The notes under the pieces: generated by a model | The model's database searches: none | What the model was told of the DNA's origin: nothing | The model's input: only the letters and a program-made list of their open reading frames with translations | Source: Rhodospirillales bacterium | GTDB lineage: Bacteria > Pseudomonadota > Alphaproteobacteria > Acetobacterales > Acetobacteraceae | Direction: 5' to 3' | NCBI GenBank assembly: GCA_018971565.1 | Contig: JAGXAO010000005.1 | Location: 1 to 46,505 of the forward strand | Length of the DNA stretch: 46,505 nucleotides | Position numbers and translations under genes: made by a program | Part shown: positions 1 through 8,865 of the stretch, in pieces | How the letters are laid out: the number at the start of each line of letters is the position of its first letter | How positions within the stretch are numbered: position 1 is the stretch's first letter

Positions 1-318
1 AAACTGACCGTATACCCTGACCAGATGGCTGCAAATGTTGAGAGCCTTGGCGGGGTGGTACATTCCGGAGAGGTTTTGCTTGCGCTAACACGAGCCGGGA
101 TATTGCGTGAGGATGCCTATAGCATCGTGCAGCGAAATGCGATGGCCACGTGGACCAAACTCGGCAAGCCGGATGCCAAAACATTCCGGGAAAATCTTCT
201 CGCCGACCCGGAAGTAGCCGGACATGTGCTCGAAGAGGTGATCGACGCAGCTATGAGCTCCAGAATTCACCATGTTCATATAGAAACAATTTTCAAACGT
301 GTATTTGGCGACGATTAA
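1..318 (+). CDS. purB: Adenylosuccinate lyase, C-terminal fragment
   Basis: Only the last ~105 residues are present; the reading frame is open from base 1 and the 5' part lies outside the window. The visible part matches the C-terminal helical domain of adenylosuccinate lyase, with the run VYPDQMAANVESLGG, then LLALTRAGI and the conserved IVQRNAM segment. The enzyme releases fumarate from adenylosuccinate and from SAICAR in purine synthesis and acts as a cytosolic homotetramer (family knowledge). The active-site loop is not visible here. A NUDIX gene follows after 41 bases on the same strand. Confidence 0.88.
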   Translation, partial: KLTVYPDQMAANVESLGGVVHSGEVLLALTRAGILREDAYSIVQRNAMATWTKLGKPDAKTFRENLLADPEVAGHVLEEVIDAAMSSRIHHVHIETIFKRVFGDD

Positions 319-359
319 AGGCACCGTGACGCCACCAATCTCATACGTTAAATAAGCAA

Positions 360-1001
360 ATGAATCCGCCAATTCAGGACAGTATGCTGGTAGAACCGTT
401 TCTGCAGGCGGAAATTGCCCGGCGCTGTCAGAATGGAGACTTTCCGGATGAACCCCAGGAAGTTTCCAACGATCTTGGATTGATCGATCTGCCTGGCGGA
501 GAAAGCGTTCGGGTGTGGCTGTGTCATGCCGCGGATGCAGTAATTCTGGATAATTATGGCCAGACCTTATTAATCACCAGACGGCATAACCCAGGCCAAG
601 GCAAGAAAGCGTTGCCCGGCGGATTTCTGGAAATGACCGCTAGCGGCATGGAGTTTTCCCGTAACGCGGCCTTGCGCGAGACGATGGAAGAAGCCGATAT
701 ATCTGCTGAAATTCTGGCGCAGGCCGATATTATGCAGCTAGGCCACAGGCGCCATGTTCGCCCATTTGATATTCGGCAAGCATGGAATGATTTACCTGGA
801 ACACCGATACGAAAAAACGAACTATTCACCGTCTCGACTTTAGCATTCAGGGTAAAGCTGGCTGGAAATTTACGAAGTCTCGCTTTGCAAGCAGGCGATG
901 ACGCAACCGGCCTCACGATCATTCCGGCATCAGAGATTGCTCTCGATGAGCTTGCCGTACCGGATCACCTCGAAATAATCCACGAGGCGCTTAATGTGTA
1001 G
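360..1001 (+). CDS. NUDIX hydrolase
   Basis: This 213-residue protein carries a NUDIX box at about residues 88-114. It starts with GGFLE and ends with ALRETMEEADI, so the metal-binding R106-E107 and E110-E111 are present; the usual glycine near the end of the box is Asp. NUDIX enzymes hydrolyse a nucleoside diphosphate linked to another group (nucleotide sugars, ADP-ribose, NAD(H), oxidised nucleotides). The substrate cannot be read from this sequence. The N-terminal ~55 residues are an extension before the NUDIX fold. Its end overlaps the next gene by eight bases, so the two are probably co-transcribed and translationally coupled. Confidence 0.85.
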   Translation: MNPPIQDSMLVEPFLQAEIARRCQNGDFPDEPQEVSNDLGLIDLPGGESVRVWLCHAADAVILDNYGQTLLITRRHNPGQGKKALPGGFLEMTASGMEFSRNAALRETMEEADISAEILAQADIMQLGHRRHVRPFDIRQAWNDLPGTPIRKNELFTVSTLAFRVKLAGNLRSLALQAGDDATGLTIIPASEIALDELAVPDHLEIIHEALNV

Positions 1002-1683
1002 CATCGTTCTGCATATTACGGCCGACGGTGTTTTTATCGCCGCCAACAGAGATGAAATGGTTAACCGCCTTTGGGATCCTCCAGAGGAATACTGGCCAGG
1101 AATATCCGGCGGGCGAGACCAGACTGGTGGCGGTACCTGGGCAGCGCTAAACCGGAATAATATTTTTGCCGCTTTACTCAACCGTACGGGCACATTGGGT
1201 CCGGCAACCGGCAAAACCAGCCGCGGCAATTTACCACTATTGGCGCTGGCCCATAAAAATGCGGCCGAAGCAGCTTCATCGATTAGTGAACTGGATGCCA
1301 CTAAATACAGAAGCTTTAATCTTGTCATTGCTGACGCTAAAGGTGCATTTCTGCTCCGGGGCTTGGAACATGGGACCCCCGATTCCCGTGCGCTTGCTCA
1401 AGGTGTAACCATGATAACCTCCGGTGAAGCAAACGACCTGTCTTACCCGCGGATTGCCCGCCATTTACCACGGTTTAAAGCCACAAGACCTGAAAACTGG
1501 ATGGCATTACTCGCCGATAGTAGCGGCAGCCGGGAGGAGCAGTTAAACATTACCCCTCCCTCGGCAGGGTTTGGCACTGTTTGCTCTACTTTCATCCATC
1601 TGCCTCGTAATGGGGGCGCAACGCATCTTTTCGCACAAGGCACCCCAGACCAAACGCCCTTCTTGCCTGTTACCTTTTCTTGA
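994..1683 (+). CDS. NRDE family (TANGO2-like) protein
   Basis: The 229-residue protein begins MCSIVLHI and has the family-defining Asn-Arg-Asp-Glu motif at about residues 18-21, followed by the usual Trp/Gly-rich segment (GISGGRDQTGGGTW). NRDE/TANGO2 proteins have an Ntn-hydrolase-like layout beginning with Met-Cys. In eukaryotes they are linked to Golgi organisation and to haem or lipid handling, but the bacterial role is not settled. The start overlaps the end of the NUDIX gene by eight bases. No signal peptide is visible. Confidence 0.83.
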   Translation: MCSIVLHITADGVFIAANRDEMVNRLWDPPEEYWPGISGGRDQTGGGTWAALNRNNIFAALLNRTGTLGPATGKTSRGNLPLLALAHKNAAEAASSISELDATKYRSFNLVIADAKGAFLLRGLEHGTPDSRALAQGVTMITSGEANDLSYPRIARHLPRFKATRPENWMALLADSSGSREEQLNITPPSAGFGTVCSTFIHLPRNGGATHLFAQGTPDQTPFLPVTFS

Positions 1684-1725
1684 AACAATTAGCCGGTGTT
1701 TTTACCCGGATTTGGAGAAAACTTC

Positions 1726-1911
1726 ATGATCAGAATTTTGTTTCTGGCCATCTTTATCCTGGCACTCTGGGTACCGGCATTCAATCGGGTAATGCCAACC
1801 TTGTTTGGCATACCATTCTTCTACTGGTACCAAATGCTGGTTGTTCTAATATCGTCTGTGTTGATATGGATTGTGTATAAAGTAGAAGATAAGAAAGAAC
1901 CTCAGCAATGA
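1726..1911 (+). CDS. DUF3311 small membrane protein
   Basis: A 61-residue protein with two hydrophobic segments (about residues 2-18 and 27-50) and a short charged C-terminus (KVEDKKEPQQ). I chose the ATG at 1726 because a GGAGAAA ribosome-binding site lies just upstream at 1714-1720; a longer frame would start at 1696. DUF3311 proteins are typically encoded directly before sodium:solute symporters, as here, where the two genes overlap by four bases (ATGA). It is probably an accessory subunit of that transporter, but this is inference from the pairing. Confidence 0.78.
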   Translation: MIRILFLAIFILALWVPAFNRVMPTLFGIPFFYWYQMLVVLISSVLIWIVYKVEDKKEPQQ

Positions 1912-3425
1912 GCCGTCCTTTGGCGACAATCGTTTTTCTGGTCCTTGTTATCTTCGTGATTATTCTTGGCTTTGTTGCTGGGCGCTGGAAGGCGGGTAAT
2001 CTTAGTCATATTGAAGAATGGGGGCTTGGAGGGCGGCGCTTTGGAGCCTGGATATCATGGTTCCTCATTGGCGGTGACGTATACACAGCCTACACTTTCA
2101 TTGCGATACCGGCATTGATGTATGGAGCCGGCGCATTGGGTTTCTTCGCTCTCCCCTACACTGTTGTATGCTATCCTATACTTTATCTGGTCTTCCCGAA
2201 GCTTTGGAAAGTGTCAAACAAATACGGTTATATCACGGGCCCGGAATTTGTACGCGGCCGCTATGGTAACCGTTGGCTGGCATTAGCCATCGGCATCACG
2301 GGTATTGCAGCAACCATGCCCTACATCGCCCTACAACTTGTTGGAATGCAGGTGGTTATTGGCGCACTGGGTATTCCTGGCCATTTGCCATTAATTGTCG
2401 CCTTTGTGGTTCTTGCTGCTTTCACGTGGACATCCGGGCTACGCGCTCCGGCAATGATTTCCATTATTAAAGACTTGTTAATTTATATAACCGTTCTTGT
2501 AACTATTGTCGCCATACCAATCTCCATGGGCGGCTTCAGCAATATCTTCGCACATATTCCACCTGCCAAGCTAATTTTGCCACTGCCACCCAAAGGCAGT
2601 TCGGGAGCTTATTCGGGTTATGCTACCTTGGCCCTTGGTTCAGCGATGGCACTTTTCTTATACCCGCACACCACAACAGGTATTCTGTCTTCAGCCGGAC
2701 CGCGCATTATAAAGCGGAATGCGGCGTTGCTGCCAGCTTATACAATTATGCTCGGATTGTTAGCACTTCTTGGTTTCATGGCATTTGCATCCGGTGTAGA
2801 AAAATTACCACAATTTTCTGAAGGCTTTGCACGTTATAAAGCAAGTTATGCCGTACCCGCGCTTATATTAAATGAGTTTCCAGACTGGTTTGTTGGCATC
2901 GCATTTGCGGCCATCGCCATTGGTGCGCTTGTACCAGCGGCCATCATGGCCATCGCCTCGGCTAATATTTTTAGTCGCGATTTTTATGCTCCCTTTGTCT
3001 GCCGTAAAGATAGCACCTCTCAAATGCTTGCAGCAAAATCATTCGCAATGGTAATGATATTGGGCGCACTGGTATTTATTATTGCTATACCAACAAAATT
3101 TGCGGTGCAGCTGCAACTTTTGGGCGGCATGTGGATTATTCAAACTTTTCCTGCCATCGTGTTCTCGTTGTTTACTCGATTTTTCAATAGCTGGGCATTA
3201 TTAATCGGTTGGTTTACCGGGGTTGTTTCCGCAACGTGGCTAGTAACTGAAAATTCATTTGGCCCGACATGGACGTTTCATGTCTTTGGCTATTCCGTTC
3301 CAAGTTATATTGCGATAGCGACCGTGCTTTTGAACGCACTTGTTGCATTTGCACTTAGTATTCCACTCAATTCCGTAGCGAATGATCAACACAGAGACGA
3401 AACGGAAATAGCGGATTACGTCTAA
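1908..3425 (+). CDS. Sodium:solute symporter (SSS family)
   Basis: A 505-residue polytopic membrane protein with about 13 hydrophobic segments. The early region (EEWGLGGRRFGAWISWFLIGGD, split by the first helices) matches SSS permeases of the MctP/YhdH type, which import monocarboxylates or amino acids with sodium. The substrate is not deducible here. The start overlaps the DUF3311 gene by four bases, so the pair is almost certainly one transport unit. Leu codons such as TTA and AT-rich codons are more frequent than in the his or pnp genes, giving a lower-GC look. Confidence 0.85.
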   Translation: MSRPLATIVFLVLVIFVIILGFVAGRWKAGNLSHIEEWGLGGRRFGAWISWFLIGGDVYTAYTFIAIPALMYGAGALGFFALPYTVVCYPILYLVFPKLWKVSNKYGYITGPEFVRGRYGNRWLALAIGITGIAATMPYIALQLVGMQVVIGALGIPGHLPLIVAFVVLAAFTWTSGLRAPAMISIIKDLLIYITVLVTIVAIPISMGGFSNIFAHIPPAKLILPLPPKGSSGAYSGYATLALGSAMALFLYPHTTTGILSSAGPRIIKRNAALLPAYTIMLGLLALLGFMAFASGVEKLPQFSEGFARYKASYAVPALILNEFPDWFVGIAFAAIAIGALVPAAIMAIASANIFSRDFYAPFVCRKDSTSQMLAAKSFAMVMILGALVFIIAIPTKFAVQLQLLGGMWIIQTFPAIVFSLFTRFFNSWALLIGWFTGVVSATWLVTENSFGPTWTFHVFGYSVPSYIAIATVLLNALVAFALSIPLNSVANDQHRDETEIADYV

Positions 3426-3612
3426 ACCTTATCTTAATTATCAAAATTCTCTGGATAACGGTGCTCTACAGATGCTTCTACACGAATTTTTCTAAATATT
3501 GTGTTAGCTGAAAATAATGAAATCATGCTTACAAGGCGCGTTGCATCTATAAATGAATATTCCCAATTATGTACGAATATCTCGCAAGCAACTATATAAC
3601 AGGTGAATTTAG

Positions 3613-4464
3613 ATGGCTTCAAAACTTAAGTGTCTGGTATATGGTTTCGCCTTTGCGGTAGGAATTTTTTCGTTTAAGGCTGCAATTGCCCAAACCCCTT
3701 CTCCTCTTGAGGAATGGCAATATTCGTCTGGAATACAGCTCCAGCGATTGTTTGAACCAACCGTTCCAAAATGGCAGGTGGAACTGGGATTGGGCTCGCA
3801 ATTTGGTCCTGCCTCGGATGGCCTAAAAAGATACCGGGTGCAGGGCGGGCCAGCCATTGATATTCGCTATAAGGACATTGCTTTTCTTTCAACCGGGGAA
3901 GGACTTGGGGCAAATCTGTTCAGTTTTCGGCATATAAGTGTAGGCGGTGCAATTACCTATGATATGGGGCGTTCGCCGCATGTAGACGGACGAGATTTGA
4001 ACGGTTTGGGAACCATCCACCCTGCCCCGGAACTTAAATTTTTTGCCACAACCGTTATTTCCAAAAGCTTTCCTTTAACCTTGCGGCTCGATATACGGAA
4101 GCAATTTGGAGCATCCTTTGGCTATATCGGTGATGTTGGCGCTTATATGCCTATGCCCGGAAGCTCGCGCCGGTTTGCTTGGTTTTTTGGCCCAAGCGTG
4201 ACGTTTGCGGATGCGCGATATATGAACACGTATTTTGGAATTAGCCATACACAGGCTGCGAGCACTCGATATTCTTTTTACAAAGCGCATGGAGGCTTTA
4301 AGTCCGCAGGAATTGGTGTTTCTGCGAATTACTTCTTAACTCCGCACCTGATACTCAACCTTGACGCTGCCTATGATCGCCTTTTAGGCAGCGCCAGCGA
4401 TAGCCCAATTACCCAAACAAATAATGAAGAAGCACTCTCGCTCGGGGCCATCTATAAATTTTAG
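3613..4464 (+). CDS. MipA/OmpV family outer-membrane protein
   Basis: A 283-residue protein with an N-terminal signal peptide: K3/K5, hydrophobic stretch at about 8-24, then an Ala-X-Ala cleavage site at IAQ/TP. Alternating beta-strand patterns follow, and the protein ends in a C-terminal Phe (LGAIYKF), the usual signature for beta-barrel insertion. The pattern QGGPAIDIRYKD and the late SAGIGVSANYFLTPHL match the MipA/OmpV family, in which MipA scaffolds murein synthases and others are porin-like. An AGGTGA ribosome-binding site sits at 3600-3605. It stands alone, with a 187-base leader upstream. Confidence 0.8.
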   Translation: MASKLKCLVYGFAFAVGIFSFKAAIAQTPSPLEEWQYSSGIQLQRLFEPTVPKWQVELGLGSQFGPASDGLKRYRVQGGPAIDIRYKDIAFLSTGEGLGANLFSFRHISVGGAITYDMGRSPHVDGRDLNGLGTIHPAPELKFFATTVISKSFPLTLRLDIRKQFGASFGYIGDVGAYMPMPGSSRRFAWFFGPSVTFADARYMNTYFGISHTQAASTRYSFYKAHGGFKSAGIGVSANYFLTPHLILNLDAAYDRLLGSASDSPITQTNNEEALSLGAIYKF

Positions 4465-4503
4465 CAAATTGAGACGCATTGTTTTGTAGGTTTTTTGGCC
4501 ATC

Positions 4504-4920
4504 CTAAAAAATCTTGTTAATAATGTCGTCTCCAATTCCAAATCCAGCGCCCATCTCCAGCGCCCGGCCAAAACCTGAATTCAAGAAGCCTCCCAGTATG
4601 CCGCGCGGCTGTTGGGGATAACCTGCCTGCGCACCAGGTTGAGGAGGATAGGCTGCGTTTCCCCATGGAGATTGAGATGCCTGTTGCGCCTGGCTTGAAA
4701 CATAACCATGCAAAGCTTGAAGAAGATTCGATACTTGACTTTGTTCATCCCGAATAGCCAAAGCGATGCTTTTCAAATCCAAATACCACTCTCTGGCGTT
4801 CTGATCGCCGCTTTGGGCAGCCGCCTGAAGCTTTTGAGCTAAATTTTGCAATTCCGCTACGGTTTGCTGTGCTTGCGATTGAAGCTGATTATACTGACTA
4901 TCAATAGTTTGAATGTCCAT
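4504..4920 (-). CDS. Uncharacterised small coiled-coil / Pro-Gln-rich protein
   Basis: I do not recognise this 138-residue protein. Residues 1-75 are predicted helical and Gln-rich (a likely coiled coil). A Pro/Gln/Gly/Tyr-rich linker follows (about 83-105), then a Gly-rich amphipathic C-terminus (GFGRALEMGAGFGIGDDIINKIF pattern, with regular small residues). There is no signal peptide. A near-perfect AGGAGG Shine-Dalgarno lies about five bases before the ATG, which supports a real and well-translated gene. It is downstream of the amidotransferase on the same strand (69-base gap) and convergent with the MipA gene. Confidence 0.6.
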   Translation of the reverse strand: MDIQTIDSQYNQLQSQAQQTVAELQNLAQKLQAAAQSGDQNAREWYLDLKSIALAIRDEQSQVSNLLQALHGYVSSQAQQASQSPWGNAAYPPQPGAQAGYPQQPRGILGGFLNSGFGRALEMGAGFGIGDDIINKIF

Positions 4921-4989
4921 TTGCTTCCTCCTGAAAGAGTTTTCGGCTTAAGCCGCGACGAGGCTAACATGGGCCGGCAACCGGCTAGG

Positions 4990-5739
4990 CTACCGCATTG
5001 CCCTTCCATTGGCTGCGTAATCTGCACACGCCTTTCCAAAAGCCTCAAACAAACGAAGGCGATCAGGGAAGTTCGCAACTTCCCATTCAGGGTGCCATTG
5101 CACGGCTAGAGCAAAGCTCTTTGCTGCTTCAACGCGTACGGCTTCAATTGTTCCGTCTGGTGCAACTGCTTCCACAGCTAAGCCAGGTGCCAATTGGTCG
5201 ATCGCCTGGCCGTGAAGAGAATTTACCTTGATGGTTCTGGCTCCAGATATTTCAGCCAGCTCTCCGCACAACTCAACCTCATGCTGTAGGCGAAACCTAA
5301 ACTCATTATCGCCATCGCCACCACGATGATCCATTCGGCCTGGCAGAATGTGAACTTCTTGAGTCAGCGTCCCTCCAAGGGCGACGTTCAGCTCCTGCAA
5401 TCCTCGGCAAATGCACAAAATAGGCATTCCTCTTTCAAGCGCCGCCCGGATTAAGGGGAGTGTCGTTGCGTCACGCTCGGCATCGTGGGCATCCGGAGTT
5501 GCATCATAATCAACACCATACAAAGTCGGCATGACATTGGAGGGGGACCCGTTAAATAGGATACCGTCTAAACGATCAAGCAGCGGAAGCATTTCCGTAC
5601 CCTCGGGAGGGATAAGCACGGGTAATGCATTTGCGCCACGCATCAGGGCTGCTCCATAACGAGCTGGCGTTGCATGCTGAATATAGCCCGCAATTAATTT
5701 TGTGCAGGCAGGAATACCAACCAAAGTGGAATTATACAT
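4990..5739 (-). CDS. Class I glutamine amidotransferase-like hydrolase (PuuD/peptidase C26 type)
   Basis: A 249-residue protein with the class I amidotransferase catalytic triad. The nucleophile Cys111 sits in ICRGLQELN, and His216/Glu218 sit in QWHPEWE. The CRGLQE context matches gamma-glutamyl-gamma-aminobutyrate hydrolases (PuuD) and related peptidase C26 enzymes that cleave gamma-glutamyl amides. The other puu pathway genes are not nearby, so the exact substrate is uncertain. It starts seven bases after the MFS gene on the same strand, so the two probably form an operon. Confidence 0.83.
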   Translation of the reverse strand: MYNSTLVGIPACTKLIAGYIQHATPARYGAALMRGANALPVLIPPEGTEMLPLLDRLDGILFNGSPSNVMPTLYGVDYDATPDAHDAERDATTLPLIRAALERGMPILCICRGLQELNVALGGTLTQEVHILPGRMDHRGGDGDNEFRFRLQHEVELCGELAEISGARTIKVNSLHGQAIDQLAPGLAVEAVAPDGTIEAVRVEAAKSFALAVQWHPEWEVANFPDRLRLFEAFGKACADYAANGRAMR

Positions 5740-5746
5740 TAACGAA

Positions 5747-6937
5747 CTACTCCGCTAACTCGAATCTTAGCCGTGGCCGGCATGTCGCCGCAAGTGCAGC
5801 TACCGCAGCGCTGCCAAACATAATAATAGCCATTGGCTGGGATGTATTATTAGCCAAAACGCCGACACCCAGCCCTGCAACCGCGCCGCCGGCATATTGC
5901 ATTGTTCCCAACAGGGCAGCGGCGGATCCCGCATGGGCTTGATGCCTGGATAAGGCGCCAACCATGCAACATGGCAATAAAAGCCCGAACGCGGCCTCGC
6001 ACAGAAGCAAGCCACCCGCCAAGGACAACCCGCCCGGAGGGTTGATGGATAGCCCAACCAACAGAAGCGTGCATAATAACTGCCAGATGGTAACCACGGA
6101 GATAACCGGCGCCACCCCAAAACGATTGACCAAAATTGGATTAAGCTGGCTGTAACCGATATAGGCGCAAGAGTTTACGCCAAATAACAGCGCATACTCT
6201 ACACTCGACCAGTGAAAAATTCCTTCAAATATCTGGGGTGTACCGCTTAAATACGCAAACAAGCATGCTGCCACGCAGGCGTTAATGACGGCGTGCGATA
6301 AAAACGCCCGTTCGCAAAAAATCTCCGCATAGCGAACAAAAGCCGAGATCGCCCCAGACCTGACGCGCCGTTCATAAGGCAGGGTATCGGGCAGATAAAT
6401 ATAAGCCAAAATAAGTGCCAAAACTCCATATAACGTGCATACTATAAAAATAAATCGCCACCCCACCGCTCCCGCGCAAACCACTCCCAACAGAGGAGCG
6501 CAAATTGGCGCCAGCCCCATTGCGAGCATCAATTTGGACATGAGCCGCGCCGCGGCTGGGCCGTCAGCCAGGTCTCGTACAACCGCGCGAGGGATGACGA
6601 TGGCGGCAGACGCACCTAGCGCCGTGAAAAAGCGGAAAGCAACAAACGAAACGGTACTCCAACTCGCAGCAGCCCCAAGTGAAGCCAAAATATATAGCCC
6701 CAGGCCAAATAATAAGGGGCCGCGCCGGCCGATACGGTCTGAAAGCGGCCCATTAACGAGCTGCCCAATCGCAAGGCCAAAAAAATATGAGGCAAGGGAG
6801 TATTGCGGCGCGGCTTGGTTATGCAAAGCCAGCGCAAGAGCCGGAAAAGCTGGCAGGTACATATCTGTAGAAACCGGGCCAACCGCGATTAACAGGCCAA
6901 GCAAAATGGGCAGGCGAGGCGGAACAGCGCGAGACAT
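5747..6937 (-). CDS. MFS drug-resistance transporter (Bcr/CflA type)
   Basis: A polytopic protein of about 396 residues with 12 hydrophobic segments. The N-terminal signature GPVSTDMYLPAFPAL and the loop GPLSDRIGRRGPL are typical of Bcr/CflA proton-driven drug exporters in the inner membrane. I placed the start at the ATG at 6937 because family members begin close to the first helix; an in-frame TTG at 7021 would add 28 residues. No strong ribosome-binding site marks either start. It is divergent from hisB and co-directional with the PuuD-like gene downstream. Confidence 0.84.
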   Translation of the reverse strand: MSRAVPPRLPILLGLLIAVGPVSTDMYLPAFPALALALHNQAAPQYSLASYFFGLAIGQLVNGPLSDRIGRRGPLLFGLGLYILASLGAAASWSTVSFVAFRFFTALGASAAIVIPRAVVRDLADGPAAARLMSKLMLAMGLAPICAPLLGVVCAGAVGWRFIFIVCTLYGVLALILAYIYLPDTLPYERRVRSGAISAFVRYAEIFCERAFLSHAVINACVAACLFAYLSGTPQIFEGIFHWSSVEYALLFGVNSCAYIGYSQLNPILVNRFGVAPVISVVTIWQLLCTLLLVGLSINPPGGLSLAGGLLLCEAAFGLLLPCCMVGALSRHQAHAGSAAALLGTMQYAGGAVAGLGVGVLANNTSQPMAIIMFGSAAVAALAATCRPRLRFELAE

Positions 6938-7047
6938 ACCGCTTTGTACGAGACAGAATGCAACGGGAAAAGCAATATGACAGCATCGCTGTAATGCCCC
7001 AACAAATACCGCTTTTGCCAAGCCGCCGGGTGGTGTAGGGCAAAATC

Positions 7048-7638
7048 ATGACACGCACCGCATTACGCAACCGCAAAACCAGTGAGACTGAAATATTTGT
7101 GTCGATCAACCTGGATGGAACCGGGGAGACAGATATTGACACCGGCATAGGGTTTTTTGACCATATGTTGGGGGCGTTCGGCCGACACGGCCTGTTCGAC
7201 CTTAAGATCGTGGCCAAAGGTGATGTGCATATCGACGCGCATCACACGGTTGAGGATGTCGGGATTGTCCTGGGCCAAGCTTTAGCCGAAGCTCTTGGTG
7301 AAAAACTTGGCATCCAACGTTTCGGCCATGCCAGCATTCCGATGGATGAAGCGCTGGTTGAAGCTGTAATCGATCTGTCCGGCCGGGCTATTCTGGCCTG
7401 GGGGGTAAGTTTCGAACGCCCAATGCTGGGCCAAATGGATACACAGCTTGTGGAAGAATTTTTTCGGGCGTTCGCCGGAAACGGCCACTTTAATCTTCAT
7501 GTCCGGCAGCTTGCCGGGCATAACGCCCACCATGTGGCTGAAGCTGCGTTTAAATCCGTGGCCCGTGCGCTACGCAGCGCTGTTTCCATAGAACCGCGCA
7601 CAGCCGGCGAGGTTCCTTCAACGAAGGGCTCATTATGA
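7048..7638 (+). CDS. hisB: Imidazoleglycerol-phosphate dehydratase
   Basis: A 196-residue enzyme, the usual length of the monofunctional form. It has both metal-binding His motifs of the family: DAHHTVEDVGI in the first half and GHNAHHVAEAAFK near the C-terminus. It removes water from imidazole glycerol phosphate to give imidazole acetol phosphate in histidine synthesis, as a manganese-dependent 24-mer (family knowledge). An AGGG site lies about seven bases before the ATG. It is the first gene of the his operon and its end overlaps hisH by four bases. Confidence 0.96.
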   Translation: MTRTALRNRKTSETEIFVSINLDGTGETDIDTGIGFFDHMLGAFGRHGLFDLKIVAKGDVHIDAHHTVEDVGIVLGQALAEALGEKLGIQRFGHASIPMDEALVEAVIDLSGRAILAWGVSFERPMLGQMDTQLVEEFFRAFAGNGHFNLHVRQLAGHNAHHVAEAAFKSVARALRSAVSIEPRTAGEVPSTKGSL

Positions 7639-8276
7639 GCCTGCGGGTCGCGGTTATTGATTACCAAAGCGGTAATCTTGCGTCTGCGGCTAGGGGGTTG
7701 GAACTTGCTGCGGCGCATCGGGAGATCGCGGTGGACGTGACGATCACATCTCACCCTGAAGAACTGAAGCGGGCCGATAAAATCGTTCTCCCCGGACAGG
7801 GAGCGTTTGCTGATTGCGCCACCGGCCTTTCTGGCGTGGATGGATTAAAAAATGCCCTGCTGGAACGAGTGGCAGCAGGTGTACCTTTTTTGGGAATCTG
7901 CGTTGGAATGCAGTTCATGGCCGAGCGTGGCCTAGAACACGCTGTAACACCAGGGTTTGGCTGGATTCGCGGCGAAATCGCCAAAATGGATGTGGGCTCT
8001 GCAAGGTTACCCCACATGGGGTGGAATGAACTTAGCTTTGAACCCGGCTCTCACAAGCTCCTGGATGGGCTGCAACCAGGTGCCCATGCATATTTTGTTC
8101 ACTCATACGCGCTCACAAATGGCCGGCAGGAAGAAATAATTGCCACAACTCACTATGGAAGTGAGGTCGCCGCAATCGTCGTCAAGAACAACGTGGCCGG
8201 CACTCAGTTCCACGTGGAAAAAAGCCAGGCCGTAGGGTTAAAAATATTAGGTAATTTTCTTTCCTGGTCGCCATAA
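7635..8276 (+). CDS. hisH: Imidazole glycerol phosphate synthase, glutaminase subunit
   Basis: A 213-residue class I glutamine amidotransferase. The nucleophile is Cys89 in FLGICVGMQ, and His193/Glu195 are in QFHVEKSQ near the C-terminus. The N-terminus VIDYQSGNL is typical of HisH. It supplies ammonia from glutamine to HisF through the tunnel of the HisF:HisH complex. The ATG overlaps the hisB stop (ATGA), which implies translational coupling. Confidence 0.96.
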   Translation: MSLRVAVIDYQSGNLASAARGLELAAAHREIAVDVTITSHPEELKRADKIVLPGQGAFADCATGLSGVDGLKNALLERVAAGVPFLGICVGMQFMAERGLEHAVTPGFGWIRGEIAKMDVGSARLPHMGWNELSFEPGSHKLLDGLQPGAHAYFVHSYALTNGRQEEIIATTHYGSEVAAIVVKNNVAGTQFHVEKSQAVGLKILGNFLSWSP

Positions 8277-8322
8277 TTTGACCCCTCTTGATCCGCGGCG
8301 CCTTCCGAGCGAAGAGGCAGAC

Positions 8323-8865
8323 GTGAAACAGACTCTCCCCACGCCCAACAATATCTCAGCCGAGGTCATCGGCGCATTTGCCGATGAAAGCGACATTCAT
8401 GCCCTTGCGGAGGCTGCCACCGCAGCCGTGCTGGACGGTGGAGGTTTTGGCTGGATTAAGCCGCCAACAGCGGCGGCGGTTGAGCAATATTATCGAGGCG
8501 TACCGCTCGTACCGGAACGGGAGCTGATCGTTGGCCGAATGGACAACGTTATTTACGGGGCTGCCCAATTACAAAAACCATCGCGTAATAATGAAGCGCA
8601 AGCGTTTGCCGTACAGCTTATGCATCATTTTGTGGCACCGTACGCGCGCGGCTACGGGCTTGCTCGCCTTATTTTACAAAAAGCAGAAGAGCGCGCGAGA
8701 ACCCTCGGATTCCATGTCTTGAATCTTGATGTACGGGCAACCCAGGCGGGGGCGATTTCACTCTACGAAGCCGAAGGTTTTGTGCAATGGGGAACTCACC
8801 CGGCGTATGCCCGCGTTAAAGGACAAGTTATTGCTGGCCGTTTCTACTATAAGACTTTGAAATGA
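8323..8865 (+). CDS. GNAT family N-acetyltransferase within the his operon
   Basis: A GNAT protein of about 180 residues. The acetyl-CoA site is seen as the segment [21 protein letters not shown] (the V/R-X-X-G-X-G/A loop in a variant form), and [18 protein letters not shown] gives the C-terminal motif. I prefer the GTG at 8323, which has a GAAGAGG site six bases upstream. A TTG at 8278 in the same frame would add 15 residues. It sits between hisH and hisA, and its end overlaps hisA by four bases, so it is co-expressed with histidine synthesis. The acceptor substrate is unknown. Confidence 0.82.
   Translation: MKQTLPTPNNISAEVIGAFADESDIHALAEAATAAVLDGGGFGWIKPPTAAAVEQYYRGVPLVPERELIVGRMDNVIYGAAQLQKPSRNNEAQAFAVQLMHHFVAPYARGYGLARLILQKAEERARTLGFHVLNLDVRATQAGAISLYEAEGFVQWGTHPAYARVKGQVIAGRFYYKTLK

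Noticed and set aside
6435-6980. 181-codon + strand frame opposite the MFS gene
   Set aside because: Low-complexity Ala/Arg/Pro translation, antisense to a well-supported transporter.
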